Assembly (NCBI GenBank): GCA_023430685.1
Contig: JAEYZH010000081.1
Coordinates: 1 to 26,465, forward strand
DNA length: 26,465 nt
Direction: 5' to 3'
DNA from: Pseudomonadota bacterium
GTDB taxonomy: Bacteria > Pseudomonadota > Gammaproteobacteria > Xanthomonadales > Rhodanobacteraceae
In this document: piece after piece, positions 6,720 through 15,178 of the stretch
Layout: each line of letters starts with the position of its first letter
Numbering within the stretch: the first letter of the stretch is position 1
The notes under the pieces: model-generated
What the model was told of the DNA's origin: nothing
The model's database searches: none
Seen by the model: the letters and a program-made list of their open reading frames with translations, nothing else
Position numbers and translations under genes: made by a program

Positions 6720-7856
6720 ATGCATCCGCTGGCAACCTGGACGCGCCGATCGGCATTGCGCGGACTGTTCGCACTCACGTTCGCGGTCGGCTCCGCCCCC
6801 GGCGCCGCGGCGTCCACGCGCGGATTCGATTGGGAAATCGACGTGACGCCTGCGGGCGAGCTGTTCGCCGCGCTCGAGCTGTCGCATGCGACCGCGAACG
6901 ACAGCGACCCGCGCGGCGACGGTAACGGCCTCGTCAGCATCCGGTTGCACGGCGAGCGCCTGCCGCGCAGTGTGCAGGTCGAGCTTCGGACCGAAGGCCT
7001 GCGGGCGCCCGCGCGCCTGCGGTTCGAGCACGACGCCGATGAGCGTCGCGGTCGGCTCGACCTCAAGCCGCGACTGGACTGGGATCCGCAGGTCTTGCGC
7101 GCGCTGCGCGCCCCGCGCGTGCAACGACTCGAGGTGACGCTCGCCGCGGACGGCGTCGTGCAATCGCGCAGCCTCGCGGTGCGCCTGCATCCTCTCGAAG
7201 AGGCGCCGTACTACGTGCGCGAAGGACGCGAACGGGTCGACCTCGGATGGATCTTCGCCGGCTACGTCGATCCCTACGATGCGGTCGTCGACGAGGTACT
7301 GGCGCTTGCGCGCCGCGTGCAACCAGGTTTCGACAATGCGGTCGCGCGGCGCGATGCCGCGATCGATCTGCGTCGCGTAGGTGCAGTCTGGGCCGCGCTC
7401 GAAGCGCATGGCCTGCGCTACGACGACCGTGATCCCGCGCTGGGCCGCGGGCCGGTGGTCTGGAGCCAGCGTGTACGCGTGCCGCAGGCGACCTGGCGCG
7501 ATCGCCGCGCCAACTGCATCGACAGCAGCGTGCTGATCGCATCGGTGCTGGAACGCATCGGCCTCGAGCCGCTGGTCGTGCTCGTGCCGGGCCACGCTTT
7601 CGTCGGCTACCGGAATGCGGATGGTTCGGCCGAATACCTGGAGACGACCCTGCTCGGTGCGCGAGCAGGCGCCGTCGACAGCTTCGAACGCGCGCGCGCG
7701 GCCGGGCGCGCGCGCTGGCGCAGGGCGGCGGCCAAGCTCGACGGGCGCCATGCGCCCGAGTACGCGATCGTCGACGTCCGCAAGGCTCGCAGAATCGGCA
7801 TCCTGCCATTCCCCACCTCGCCCTCTCCGTCCCACGCTCCCCACCACAGCCCATGA
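6720..7856 (+). CDS. Exported transglutaminase-like cysteine-hydrolase-fold protein
   Basis: This 378-residue protein begins with an arginine-containing, hydrophobic signal sequence (about residues 1-31, cleavage plausible after AAA). Residues 35-160 look like a beta-rich region. The C-terminal half carries a transglutaminase-like core: Cys266 in RANCIDSSVLIASVLERIG, His292 in VLVPGHAFVGY and Glu308 in YLETT, the spacing seen in bacterial proteins that pair a Cys-His-acid triad with a conserved PGH motif. The tail after about residue 360 is Pro/Ser/His-rich and probably disordered. It should act in the periplasm. Whether it cleaves, cross-links or only binds peptides cannot be told. It lies between the two glycan clusters, transcribed divergently from the lipoprotein gene with a 61-base spacer. 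Confidence 0.8.
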   Translation: MHPLATWTRRSALRGLFALTFAVGSAPGAAASTRGFDWEIDVTPAGELFAALELSHATANDSDPRGDGNGLVSIRLHGERLPRSVQVELRTEGLRAPARLRFEHDADERRGRLDLKPRLDWDPQVLRALRAPRVQRLEVTLAADGVVQSRSLAVRLHPLEEAPYYVREGRERVDLGWIFAGYVDPYDAVVDEVLALARRVQPGFDNAVARRDAAIDLRRVGAVWAALEAHGLRYDDRDPALGRGPVVWSQRVRVPQATWRDRRANCIDSSVLIASVLERIGLEPLVVLVPGHAFVGYRNADGSAEYLETTLLGARAGAVDSFERARAAGRARWRRAAAKLDGRHAPEYAIVDVRKARRIGILPFPTSPSPSHAPHHSP

Positions 7857-7889
7857 CGCACCCGGGGTGTCCGCGACGCGGCCCGCGGC

Positions 7890-7919
7890 TTGAACGCGGC
7901 ACGCGCTTGCCGGCATGAT
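7890..7919 (+). promoter_or_regulatory. Weak candidate promoter of the GT4/methyltransferase cluster
   Basis: TTGAAC (7890-7895) and CATGAT (7914-7919) are separated by 18 bases and each matches four of six sigma-70 consensus positions. They lie in the 120-base gap before the DUF4214/methyltransferase gene. The match is weak. Confidence 0.25.
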
Positions 7920-7976
7920 GGCCGGCCCACCGGATGGCATCACGCCGCCGGCGCCGCGAACCAGACAGGCGTTGCC

Positions 7977-9323
7977 GTGAGTCCCCAGGACGATTACCTC
8001 GAGCGCGTGAAAGCCGAGATCCGCGCCGATGCGGAGGCGGTGCGCCAGCGCGCGCCGCAACCGCGGCAGGATCCGCCGCCGCGCGGCAAGCCCTTGCCGC
8101 CGCCTGCGAGCGGCATCCAGCGCGACCGTCTCGACTACACGATGGCCGAACTCGTCGGCGCGCACTACATCGGTTTCGTCGACCAGGCGTTCCGCAGCGT
8201 GCTCAAGCGACCGCCCGACGAGGGCGGGATGGATGCACAGATCCGCCTGCTTGCCGCTGGCGGGAGCAAGGCCGAAGTGCTCGGCAACTTGCGCTGGTCC
8301 GCCGAAGGCCGGCGCATCGGCACGCGCATCAAGGGCCTGCCCGGGCGTTACCTGCTGGCCAAGGCGGCGCGGGTCCCGGTGATCGGTTACTTCGTCGACT
8401 GGGCGCTCGCGCTGGCCGGGCTGCCGGTGCTGCTGCGACACCAGCGTGCGGCCGATACCTCGGTGGAAGCGCGTTTCGGCTCCGCCGCGGAGGCAACGCG
8501 TGTCGCGAATGCGCGCATCGACGCGTTGCAGGTCGAGTTCGGCCATCGCGCCGAGGGACTCGCCGCCGAGTTGCAGCTGTTGCGCTCGCGCCTCGATGCA
8601 CTACAGGCACGCGTCGACGCGCTCGAGCCGCGCGCGGCACGCCATGAGGTCGAAGCACTCGCGATGTTGCAGCGCGTGGACGGGCTGCAACACATCGTGC
8701 ATGCGAACAATCATTGGGTCGCCTCATTGCAACGCAGCTTCGCCGACATCGACAAGGTCGCAAGGGATGTCGACGCAGCCGCCGAAGCGATCGCCGTCAA
8801 TGTCATCGCCGCCGAGAGCGAAGAGGCTGCACGCAGGACTCGACATCTCGACTGGAGCGCCGATCTCGCGCGGCGGCTGGCACCCGGCGCTCGCGTGCTC
8901 GACCTCGGCTCGGCCAGCGGGGCATGGCTCGAAGCGATGCGAGCGCAGGGATTGGAAGCCGAGGGCGTGGAGCCCGTGGCCGGGCTGGCAGCGGCCGCAC
9001 AGGCACGCGCGCTGCCGGTTGCCGCGGCCGATCCCTGCACTGCGCTGGATCGATGTGAGGATGGGAGCCTCGCTGCCATCACGTTGGCGCCGGCGTCGCT
9101 CGGAGATCGCGCATCCTCTGCGATGCGCGCGCTCACGCAAGCTGCGCGCGCCCTGTCAAGCGACGGTTGGCTGATGGTCCGCCTCGAAGACGAGCCGCGG
9201 CGTTTGGAGCGCGGCTTGACGTGGGACGCGCGGCGGTGGCGCGACCTGCTGTCAGCCGCAGGATTCAGGCAGATCGACGTGCTGGCAGGCGGCGACGCCG
9301 TGATCGCGCGTCGTCCCGCATGA
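7977..9323 (+). CDS. DUF4214 - coiled-coil - SAM methyltransferase fusion
   Basis: The GTG at 7977 gives 448 residues; upstream residues in the same frame look non-coding. Residues about 50-115 match the DUF4214 pattern: YIGFVDQAFRSVLKRPPDEG, a loop, then a helix ending in LGNLRWSAEGR. A hydrophobic stretch at about 133-154 could touch the membrane. Residues 165-290 are a long heptad-like region rich in Ala, Leu, Glu and Arg, expected to form a coiled coil. Residues about 295-448 are a class I methyltransferase with motif I VLDLGSASGAW (307-317) and a C-terminal GFRQIDV strand. Similar methyltransferases modify or cap glycans. It lies 22 bases upstream of the GT4 genes, so it is probably co-transcribed and involved in finishing the same polysaccharide. 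DUF4214 may mediate surface or glycan association. Confidence 0.85.
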   Translation: MSPQDDYLERVKAEIRADAEAVRQRAPQPRQDPPPRGKPLPPPASGIQRDRLDYTMAELVGAHYIGFVDQAFRSVLKRPPDEGGMDAQIRLLAAGGSKAEVLGNLRWSAEGRRIGTRIKGLPGRYLLAKAARVPVIGYFVDWALALAGLPVLLRHQRAADTSVEARFGSAAEATRVANARIDALQVEFGHRAEGLAAELQLLRSRLDALQARVDALEPRAARHEVEALAMLQRVDGLQHIVHANNHWVASLQRSFADIDKVARDVDAAAEAIAVNVIAAESEEAARRTRHLDWSADLARRLAPGARVLDLGSASGAWLEAMRAQGLEAEGVEPVAGLAAAAQARALPVAAADPCTALDRCEDGSLAAITLAPASLGDRASSAMRALTQAARALSSDGWLMVRLEDEPRRLERGLTWDARRWRDLLSAAGFRQIDVLAGGDAVIARRPA

Positions 9324-9345
9324 TCTCCGTCAACGCACGCCAGTC

Positions 9346-10428
9346 ATGAAAGTTGCGATGCTCGTCCCCGGACTTTCCCGACACGACGCGGTCAGCAACG
9401 ATGCGCGCGGAATGGCGGCGGCAATGCGGCGCGATGGCCACGACGTGGTGATGTTCGCCCTCCATGCGCGCGGCGTGGACGACGAGGTCAGGGACCCACA
9501 GTCGATTTCGTCCTGGCTGGCTTCGCCGCAGGACATGCTGGTCTATCACTATTGCGTCGGTTGGGACCTCGCCTACGAGGTCGTCGCGCGGTCGCATGCG
9601 AAGCGCGTCGTGCGCTACCACAACATCACTCCACCGGAGTTCTTCCGCGACTGGTCGGAAAGTTACGTCGCTGCGTGTGAGCAGGGGCGTGCGCAGATCG
9701 ACGCATTCGCACGGCTCGCTTGCGACCTGTACCTCGGCGATTCGCCATTCAACATAGAAGATTTCACGAGCCGCGGGGTGTCCCCGGCATCTTGCGACGT
9801 GCTGCCGCCGTTCCACGAGATCGAACAGCTGTGTTCTCTCGAGCCTGAGGCGCGGCGCCTGCCGCGCGGCGCGCCCTTGCTGCTGACGGTAGGCCGATTG
9901 GCGCCCAACAAGGGCCATATGGAACTGTTGGATGCGCTGGCGGCATGCGTGCGGGCCGGCGCCGGTGAAGCGCATCTCCTCATCATCGGAAAGCTCGATC
10001 CCAATCTCGCGTCGTATGGCGAGGCGCTGCTACGGCGCATCCAGCATCTGGGCCTGCAGTCGCGCGTGACCATCCTGCAGGATGCCAACGGGTCGGAACT
10101 GCGCGCGGCGTTCGAGCGCGCCACCGCCTTCGTGATGCCGAGCATGCATGAAGGGTTCTGTGTACCCCTGGTGGAGGCCATGGCGCTCGGAACGCCCATC
10201 GTCGCTCTGGGTTCCAGCGCGATCCCGTGGACCATCGGCGGGGCCGGGCTCGTGTGGGAGGCGCCCGATCCCGAAGTGTTTGCGGCGTCCGTCACGCGCC
10301 TGATGCGCGACGTCGAGCTGCGCGAGATCCTGCGCTCGCGCGGGCGCGAGCGGTATGCATCGACGTTCGCGACGAGCGTGCTGGAGGAAGGGTTGCGATC
10401 CACGATGCGTCGCGTGGCGCAACCATGA
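9346..10428 (+). CDS. GT4 family glycosyltransferase, first of a tandem pair
   Basis: This is a 360-residue cytoplasmic GT-B enzyme starting at an ATG. The N-terminal Rossmann half begins MKVAMLVPGLSRHDAVSND and includes the unusual VVRYHNITPPEFF segment; the C-terminal half has TVGRLAPNKGH and the donor-site motif HEGFCVPLVEAMALG, with the two glutamates seven residues apart that mark GT4. It ends with an ATGA overlap into the next gene, whose product is clearly a paralog along its full length. The donor and acceptor are unknown; the YHNIT signature recurs among bacterial enzymes acting in O-antigen-like assembly. Third codon positions carry more A and T than in the flanking housekeeping genes. 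Confidence 0.9.
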   Translation: MKVAMLVPGLSRHDAVSNDARGMAAAMRRDGHDVVMFALHARGVDDEVRDPQSISSWLASPQDMLVYHYCVGWDLAYEVVARSHAKRVVRYHNITPPEFFRDWSESYVAACEQGRAQIDAFARLACDLYLGDSPFNIEDFTSRGVSPASCDVLPPFHEIEQLCSLEPEARRLPRGAPLLLTVGRLAPNKGHMELLDALAACVRAGAGEAHLLIIGKLDPNLASYGEALLRRIQHLGLQSRVTILQDANGSELRAAFERATAFVMPSMHEGFCVPLVEAMALGTPIVALGSSAIPWTIGGAGLVWEAPDPEVFAASVTRLMRDVELREILRSRGRERYASTFATSVLEEGLRSTMRRVAQP

Positions 10429-11510
10429 AGGCAGCTATCTTGCTACCCGTACTCGCGCGCCATGATGCGGTCGGCAATGATGCGCTCGCGATGGCGAGCT
10501 TGCTGCGCTCGCGCGGCCTCGAAGTGCGCGTCTTCTGCGACACCGCGCTGGGCGTGGACGAGGAGGTCTCCCCTCCATCCGAGCTCCTTGCGTACGCGGG
10601 CGGTCCTCGCGACATCGTCATTTACCATTTTTCGGTGGGGTGGCCTGTCGCGCTTGACCTGCTGCGGCGCGCGCGCGGTTTCCGCGTCGTGCGGTACCAC
10701 AACATAACGCCTCCGAACTTCTTTTCGGATTATGCGCCGGAGTACGAAGACATCTGCGCTCGTGGGCGCGCGGAGATCGCAAGGGTCATCGGGCTCGACT
10801 GCGATCTGTACCTTGGCGATTCGCGCTATAACTTGGACGAGTTGGAGGAGCGCGGCGCCCCGTCGTCCCGCGGAGCGGTATTCGGGCCATTCCATAGAGT
10901 TGAGAGCCTGCTGGAGGCCGAAGCCGACGTCGATTTGCTCGATGAATTGAACGATGGATCACGCAATTTCCTCATGGTGGGTCGCATTGCCCCCAACAAG
11001 GGACACCTGGAATTGGTGGACGCGTTCGCGGCATACGTCGATGCGTACGGCGATCCGGCGCGCCTGCTGATGGTCGGCAAGTCCGATCCGCGACTGCAAG
11101 GCTATGCCGAAGCGATCCGTCGACGCGCTGATCAGCACCAGCTCGGCGAGCGCGTGTGGTGGCTCGATAGCGTGACCGATTCCACCCTGAAATCTGCCTA
11201 CCTGGCCAGCCATGTATTCATGACGCTGAGCCAGCATGAGGGGTTTTGCGTCCCGCTGATCGAGGCCATGGCACTGGGTGTGCCGGTGGTTGCTCACGGT
11301 TCCAGCGCGATTCCCGAAACAGCGGGAAATGGCGCAGTGGTATGGCAGGAGACGGATCCTTGGCTGTATGCCGCGAGCGCGGCCCGCATCGGCGCGGACG
11401 AGGGTTTCCGCAACGCGTTGCGCGCCACCGCGAGAGATCGCTACCAGACCGAGTTCTCGCCTGACGTCCTTGCCAGACGCTTTCTCGCTGCGCTCGGACC
11501 GGCGCTATGA
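10425..11510 (+). CDS. GT4 family glycosyltransferase, second of a tandem pair
   Basis: A 361-residue paralog of the preceding gene, starting at the ATG inside its stop (ATGA). The shared landmarks occur in the same order: RHDAVGNDALAMA near the N-terminus, VVRYHNITPPNFFSDY, DLYLGDSRYN, VGRIAPNKGHLELVDAF and HEGFCVPLIEAMALG with the Glu-x7-Glu pair. The N-terminal and donor-site regions are the best conserved and the middle is more diverged, which suggests an old duplication followed by specialisation, for example to alternate linkages in a repeat unit. It is cytoplasmic with no membrane span. It overlaps the next gene by four bases. Confidence 0.9.
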   Translation: MKAAILLPVLARHDAVGNDALAMASLLRSRGLEVRVFCDTALGVDEEVSPPSELLAYAGGPRDIVIYHFSVGWPVALDLLRRARGFRVVRYHNITPPNFFSDYAPEYEDICARGRAEIARVIGLDCDLYLGDSRYNLDELEERGAPSSRGAVFGPFHRVESLLEAEADVDLLDELNDGSRNFLMVGRIAPNKGHLELVDAFAAYVDAYGDPARLLMVGKSDPRLQGYAEAIRRRADQHQLGERVWWLDSVTDSTLKSAYLASHVFMTLSQHEGFCVPLIEAMALGVPVVAHGSSAIPETAGNGAVVWQETDPWLYAASAARIGADEGFRNALRATARDRYQTEFSPDVLARRFLAALGPAL

Positions 11511-12697
11511 AGCGCGTAGGAATCGTAGTACCACGTTGCCATCCGACCTTGGTCGGCGGCGCCGAGGCGCTTGCATGGCAGTACGCCACGCTATTGGCCG
11601 ATCGCTACGAAGTGGAGGTGCTCACCTCCACGGCCACCGACTACACCACGTGGCGCAACGAGCTGCGCGAGGGAATTGAACACCGCGATGGCGTGGCAAT
11701 CCATCGGTTCGGCGTACAACGCGAGCGCAGCGGCTATTTCCACACACTGCACGCCTCCCTCCTTGCCGATGCGAGCAGGTATCCGACGGGCGCCGAAACA
11801 CTTCGATGGACGGAAGCTCTGCAGGAGGAGTTCATCCGTGCACAGGGACCCCAATGCCCGGGGTTGGTCGCGCACCTCGCTACCCAAGGCGATCAGTATG
11901 CGGTGATACTGTTTGTGACCTATCTGTACTCGACCACGTACGATGGGGTGCGTACCCTTCGACACCGTCGTTGGGCGGTCGTGCCTACCTTGCACGATGA
12001 GCCGTCCGCCCATTTGACGGTGTTCAAGTGGATGGCTCGGTGTGCACCACGCCTGCTGTGGAACACGCATGCCGAACAACGCCTTGGTCAGCGGATCTGG
12101 GGCCGCGGTGACGGGGGCATCGTGTCGATGTGGATCCAGACCCGGAGGTTGCCCGCCGCCGCCACGGGAGATCCCTACCTGGTCTATTGCGGACGCATTG
12201 ACTCCCACAAGGGTTGCGCTACGCTCATCAGCGGATTCGAGGCGTACAAGCGTGCCAATGCTTCCGAGCTGCGCCTGCTGCTCACCGGCGCGGACAAGCT
12301 CGGCGTCGTGGAAACCGCGGACGTCCGCTACCTCGGCTTCGTCGATGAATCACGCAAGTTCGAATTGATGGCGGGCGCTCTCGCGTTCGTTCACCCGTCG
12401 CCGTACGAGAGCCTCAGCATCGTCGTGCTCGAGGCGATGGCGCAGGGTACGCCGGTGATCGTCAACGGCCGCTGCGAAGTGCTCGCCGACCACGTCGAGG
12501 CGAGCGGCGGCGGCTGGGTGTTCCGAGACGAGGACGGATTGCACGCAGCGATCGACACGGTGCGTGCGCTCACGCCGGCCGAGCGCGACGCCATCGGTCA
12601 ACGCGCAAGGGAGTACGTGCTGGCGCACTACGATCGTGAGGCGGTCCGGGAGCGCTTGTTCGCGGAGATCGAATTGCTGGCCGCGGCGCCGCGGTGA
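11507..12697 (+). CDS. GT4 family glycosyltransferase, third gene of the cluster
   Basis: A 396-residue GT-B glycosyltransferase whose ATG overlaps the previous stop (ATGA). The N-terminal half starts MKRVGIVVPRCHPTLVGGAE; the GGAE loop is typical of GT4 enzymes. The C-terminal half has LVYCGRIDSHKG, an HPSPYESLSIVVLEAMAQG donor site with the Glu-x7-Glu pair, and a GT4-like terminal helix. It is not closely similar to the two preceding paralogs, so it likely adds a different sugar or linkage. It is the last gene of the plus-strand cluster, ending nine bases before the convergent phoQ. The 5' half of the gene has relatively AT-rich third positions, while the last 300 bases resemble the local GC-rich style. 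Confidence 0.9.
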   Translation: MKRVGIVVPRCHPTLVGGAEALAWQYATLLADRYEVEVLTSTATDYTTWRNELREGIEHRDGVAIHRFGVQRERSGYFHTLHASLLADASRYPTGAETLRWTEALQEEFIRAQGPQCPGLVAHLATQGDQYAVILFVTYLYSTTYDGVRTLRHRRWAVVPTLHDEPSAHLTVFKWMARCAPRLLWNTHAEQRLGQRIWGRGDGGIVSMWIQTRRLPAAATGDPYLVYCGRIDSHKGCATLISGFEAYKRANASELRLLLTGADKLGVVETADVRYLGFVDESRKFELMAGALAFVHPSPYESLSIVVLEAMAQGTPVIVNGRCEVLADHVEASGGGWVFRDEDGLHAAIDTVRALTPAERDAIGQRAREYVLAHYDREAVRERLFAEIELLAAAPR

Positions 12698-12706
12698 GCA
12701 GGGCGC

Positions 12707-14092
12707 TCAGCGCACCCCGAGCCTGACCACGAAACGCGCGCCACCGAGCGTCGGCGAATGGTCGACCGCGAGTTCGCCGCGATAGGCCTTGATGATGTCC
12801 TGCACGATCGAGAGGCCGATGCCGTGCCCTTGCACGCGCTCGTCGCCGCGCACGCCACGTTGCAGCAGGCGCTCGACATCCTCGTCGGGGATGCCGGGGC
12901 CATCGTCCTCGAACGCGATCTCGAGGCCGTCGCGGCGACCGGCGGTCTTGAGCGGGCGCGCACTCAGCAGCACGCGGCGGCGCGCCCACTTGAACGCGTT
13001 CTCGAGCAGGTTGCCGAGCAGTTCCATGAGGTCGCCCTGGTCGCCGTGGAAGCGCGCACCGGCGTCGATGTCGAACTCGCAAAGAACCGCGCGCGACGCG
13101 TAGACCTTCTCGAGGCTGCGCACGATCTCCTCGGCGTACGGTTCCAGCGGCAATGGCGCGGCGAAGGTCTGGTGGCCCGAGGTGGCCGCTCGCGAGAGCT
13201 GGTAGGCGACGATCTCGTCCATGCGCCCGACCTGCTCGAGCACGGTCCAGCGCAGCTTCTCGCCGCTCTCGTCGTTCTCGAGTTGTCCGCGCATCACCGC
13301 GAGCGGCGTCTTCAGGCTGTGCGCGAGATCGGCGAGCGTGTTGCGGTAGCGCTTGACGTGGTCGCGCTCGGCTTCGACGAACTTGTTGAGGCTCGCGGTG
13401 AGGCCGACCAGCTCGGCCGGATAGTCGCTGTCGAGCTTGTCCTGGCTTCCGCGCTCCACGCGCGCGAGGTCGGCCGCGACCTTTCGCAACGGGGCGAGGC
13501 TCCAGCGCAGCACCGCGAGCAGCAGCAACAGCAGCACGACACCGAGGCCTCCGAGCCAGCTCGCGAGCGTGCGGCGATAGACGTCGACCTGCGTGCGCAG
13601 TGCGCGGCTGTCCTCGGCCACGTGAAACGTGAGGTGCAGCTCGTTCTTCGCGCCGCTGTTCCAGTCCACGCCCTGCGACAGCACGAACAGCGCACCGACC
13701 TGGGTGTCGATGGGTCCGCTGAAGCGCGGCTGCCCGCGCGGCAATGCCGTCGCGAACGGAAGCTCGCGCGTGAGCGCCGACGGCGAACGCCATTGCCCGT
13801 CCTTCGCGCCAATCACCTTGTCGCCGACGATCACGGCGTACAAGCCACCCGGCGCGGGTTGGTCGAAGCGCGGGTCGGGGCCAACCTCGGGCGGGATCAG
13901 CGCACCGGCGCGATTGGTGTCCGAGCCGGCGAGGTAGGCGTAAAGGTAGCTCTGCAGCCGATCGCGGACCGCGCTCTCGCCCGCATCGTAGAACGCGCGG
14001 TCGAGCGCGAAGAACGCGAGTCCGAGGAATCCGGCCAGCACGAGGCCCGCGGCGGCGAGCGAGCGGGCCTGCAGCGAAAGCGGACGCGCCAC
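12707..14092 (-). CDS. phoQ: PhoQ-like sensor histidine kinase
   Basis: This membrane sensor kinase starts at a GTG 11 bases after the phoP stop and has 461 residues. One membrane span lies at about 12-32, a periplasmic sensor domain at about 33-174 and a second span at about 177-197. The HAMP-like segment is followed by the dimerisation helix with the PhoQ-type H-box LADLAHSLKTPLAV (His258). The ATPase domain has the N-box LLENAFKW (Asn365), G1 DDGPGIP (396-402) and G2 GHGIGLS (422-428). Unlike enterobacterial PhoQ, the sensor domain has no obvious dense acidic patch, so the signal may differ. Its partner is PhoP upstream. The SLKT variant of the H-box supports assignment to the PhoQ branch. 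Confidence 0.92.
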   Translation of the reverse strand: MARPLSLQARSLAAAGLVLAGFLGLAFFALDRAFYDAGESAVRDRLQSYLYAYLAGSDTNRAGALIPPEVGPDPRFDQPAPGGLYAVIVGDKVIGAKDGQWRSPSALTRELPFATALPRGQPRFSGPIDTQVGALFVLSQGVDWNSGAKNELHLTFHVAEDSRALRTQVDVYRRTLASWLGGLGVVLLLLLLAVLRWSLAPLRKVAADLARVERGSQDKLDSDYPAELVGLTASLNKFVEAERDHVKRYRNTLADLAHSLKTPLAVMRGQLENDESGEKLRWTVLEQVGRMDEIVAYQLSRAATSGHQTFAAPLPLEPYAEEIVRSLEKVYASRAVLCEFDIDAGARFHGDQGDLMELLGNLLENAFKWARRRVLLSARPLKTAGRRDGLEIAFEDDGPGIPDEDVERLLQRGVRGDERVQGHGIGLSIVQDIIKAYRGELAVDHSPTLGGARFVVRLGVR

Positions 14093-14103
14093 GCGCGCGT
14101 GGC

Positions 14104-14817
14104 TCAGCCGTTGTCGGCCCGCGCCTCGTCGGCCGGCGCCTCCGTCCGCTCGAGCGCGAAGCGGTAGCCGCGTCCGCGCACGGTCTCGATCGGCTTGATC
14201 GTGTTGTCGGGGTCGAGCTTGCGGCGCAGGCGGCCGATGAACACCTCGAGCACGTTGGAATCGCGGTCGAAGTCCTGCTGGTAGATGTGCTCGGTGAGGT
14301 CGGCCTTGGACACCAGCTCGCCCGCGTGCAGCATCAGGTACTCGAGCACCTTGTACTCGTAGCTCGTGAGGTCGACCGTGCTGCCGTTGACTGCGACGGT
14401 CTGCGCCGTGGTGTCGAGCACGACCGGTCCGCACTCGAGCGTCGGCCGCGACCAGCCGCTCGCGCGGCGCACCAGTGCGTTGAGTCGCGCGAGCAGTTCT
14501 TCGACATGGAACGGCTTGACCAGGTAGTCGTCGGCGCCGTTCTTGAGCCCCTGCACCTTGTCCTGCCACGAGGAACGCGCGGTCAGGATCAGGATCGGAT
14601 AGCGCTGGCCACCCTCGCGCAGGTGCTTGACCAGGTCCATGCCCGACATCTTCGGCAGGCCGAGGTCGATGATCGCGACGTCGAACGGCACTTCCCGGCC
14701 GAGATACAGGCCTTCCTCGCCGTCACCGGCCGCATCGACCGCGAAGCCGTCGCGCTTGAGGCGCGCTGCAAGCGTTTCGCGCAGGGGGGCTTCGTCTTCC
14801 ACCAGCAATACGCGCAT
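14104..14817 (-). CDS. phoP: PhoP-like OmpR-family response regulator
   Basis: This DNA-binding regulator has 237 residues. The receiver domain (1-115) has the acidic pocket Glu7-Asp8, the phosphoacceptor Asp51 in IIDLGLPKMSG, Thr79 and Lys101 in LVKPF. The C-terminal winged helix (about 125-225) contains LTSYEYKVLEYLM and the recognition-helix region SNVLEVFIGRLRRKL followed by the RGRGYRF wing. A strong ribosome binding site (GAGGAGAC) precedes the ATG. It is phosphorylated by the downstream PhoQ-like kinase. The pepSY gene immediately upstream (44-base gap) is the usual partner in this lineage. Confidence 0.95.
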   Translation of the reverse strand: MRVLLVEDEAPLRETLAARLKRDGFAVDAAGDGEEGLYLGREVPFDVAIIDLGLPKMSGMDLVKHLREGGQRYPILILTARSSWQDKVQGLKNGADDYLVKPFHVEELLARLNALVRRASGWSRPTLECGPVVLDTTAQTVAVNGSTVDLTSYEYKVLEYLMLHAGELVSKADLTEHIYQQDFDRDSNVLEVFIGRLRRKLDPDNTIKPIETVRGRGYRFALERTEAPADEARADNG

Positions 14818-14861
14818 GGACTGTCTCCTCGATTCGTGTCACGGGCGGCTGCCTTGCCGCG

Positions 14862-15101
14862 TCATTTTTCGGCCGGTACCTGCACCACGCGCACCCGCCC
14901 GTCGTGCGTGAGTACCTTGATCCTGTAGATCTTGCGCTTGCCGACGTTGAGCGTCTGCACCGACAACACCTTGCCCTCGACTTCCCGCTGCGCCTGCGCC
15001 ACCGCTTCCTGCGCGCTGATCTCGCGCGCAAGCGCGAGCCCTCCCGTCAGGCATGCCGCGACCAGCAGGGGAACCAGCCAGGAGAGTCGGGTGTGTCGCA
15101 T
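14862..15101 (-). CDS. Small exported PepSY-domain protein upstream of phoPQ
   Basis: This 79-residue protein has a signal peptide (about 1-26, LSWLVPLLVAACLTGGLALA) and a single PepSY-like unit: the ISAQEAVAQAQREVEGKVLS helix followed by two strands (IYRIKVLTHDGRVRVVQV). PepSY units are known as periplasmic inhibitors or binding modules. Its gene leads directly into phoP, and a periplasmic location lets it contact the PhoQ sensor domain; a role as modulator of PhoQ is inferred. The Cys at residue 17 sits in the hydrophobic core and could be a poor lipobox, but the cleavage after ALA is more convincing. Confidence 0.85.
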   Translation of the reverse strand: MRHTRLSWLVPLLVAACLTGGLALAREISAQEAVAQAQREVEGKVLSVQTLNVGKRKIYRIKVLTHDGRVRVVQVPAEK

Positions 15102-15178
15102 CAGCCTCGTCGCATCGTGGCGGCCACGGCAGTGCCGCACGTGCGGCGGATCAGGCCTCGCAGTCTCGGCACCGCGCA

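Noticed and set aside
7890..7976. TTG start at 7890 giving 29 additional residues to the DUF4214-methyltransferase
   Set aside because: The extra residues are Ala/Arg/His-rich without conservation signs, and the region holds the possible promoter; the GTG at 7977 is preferred.
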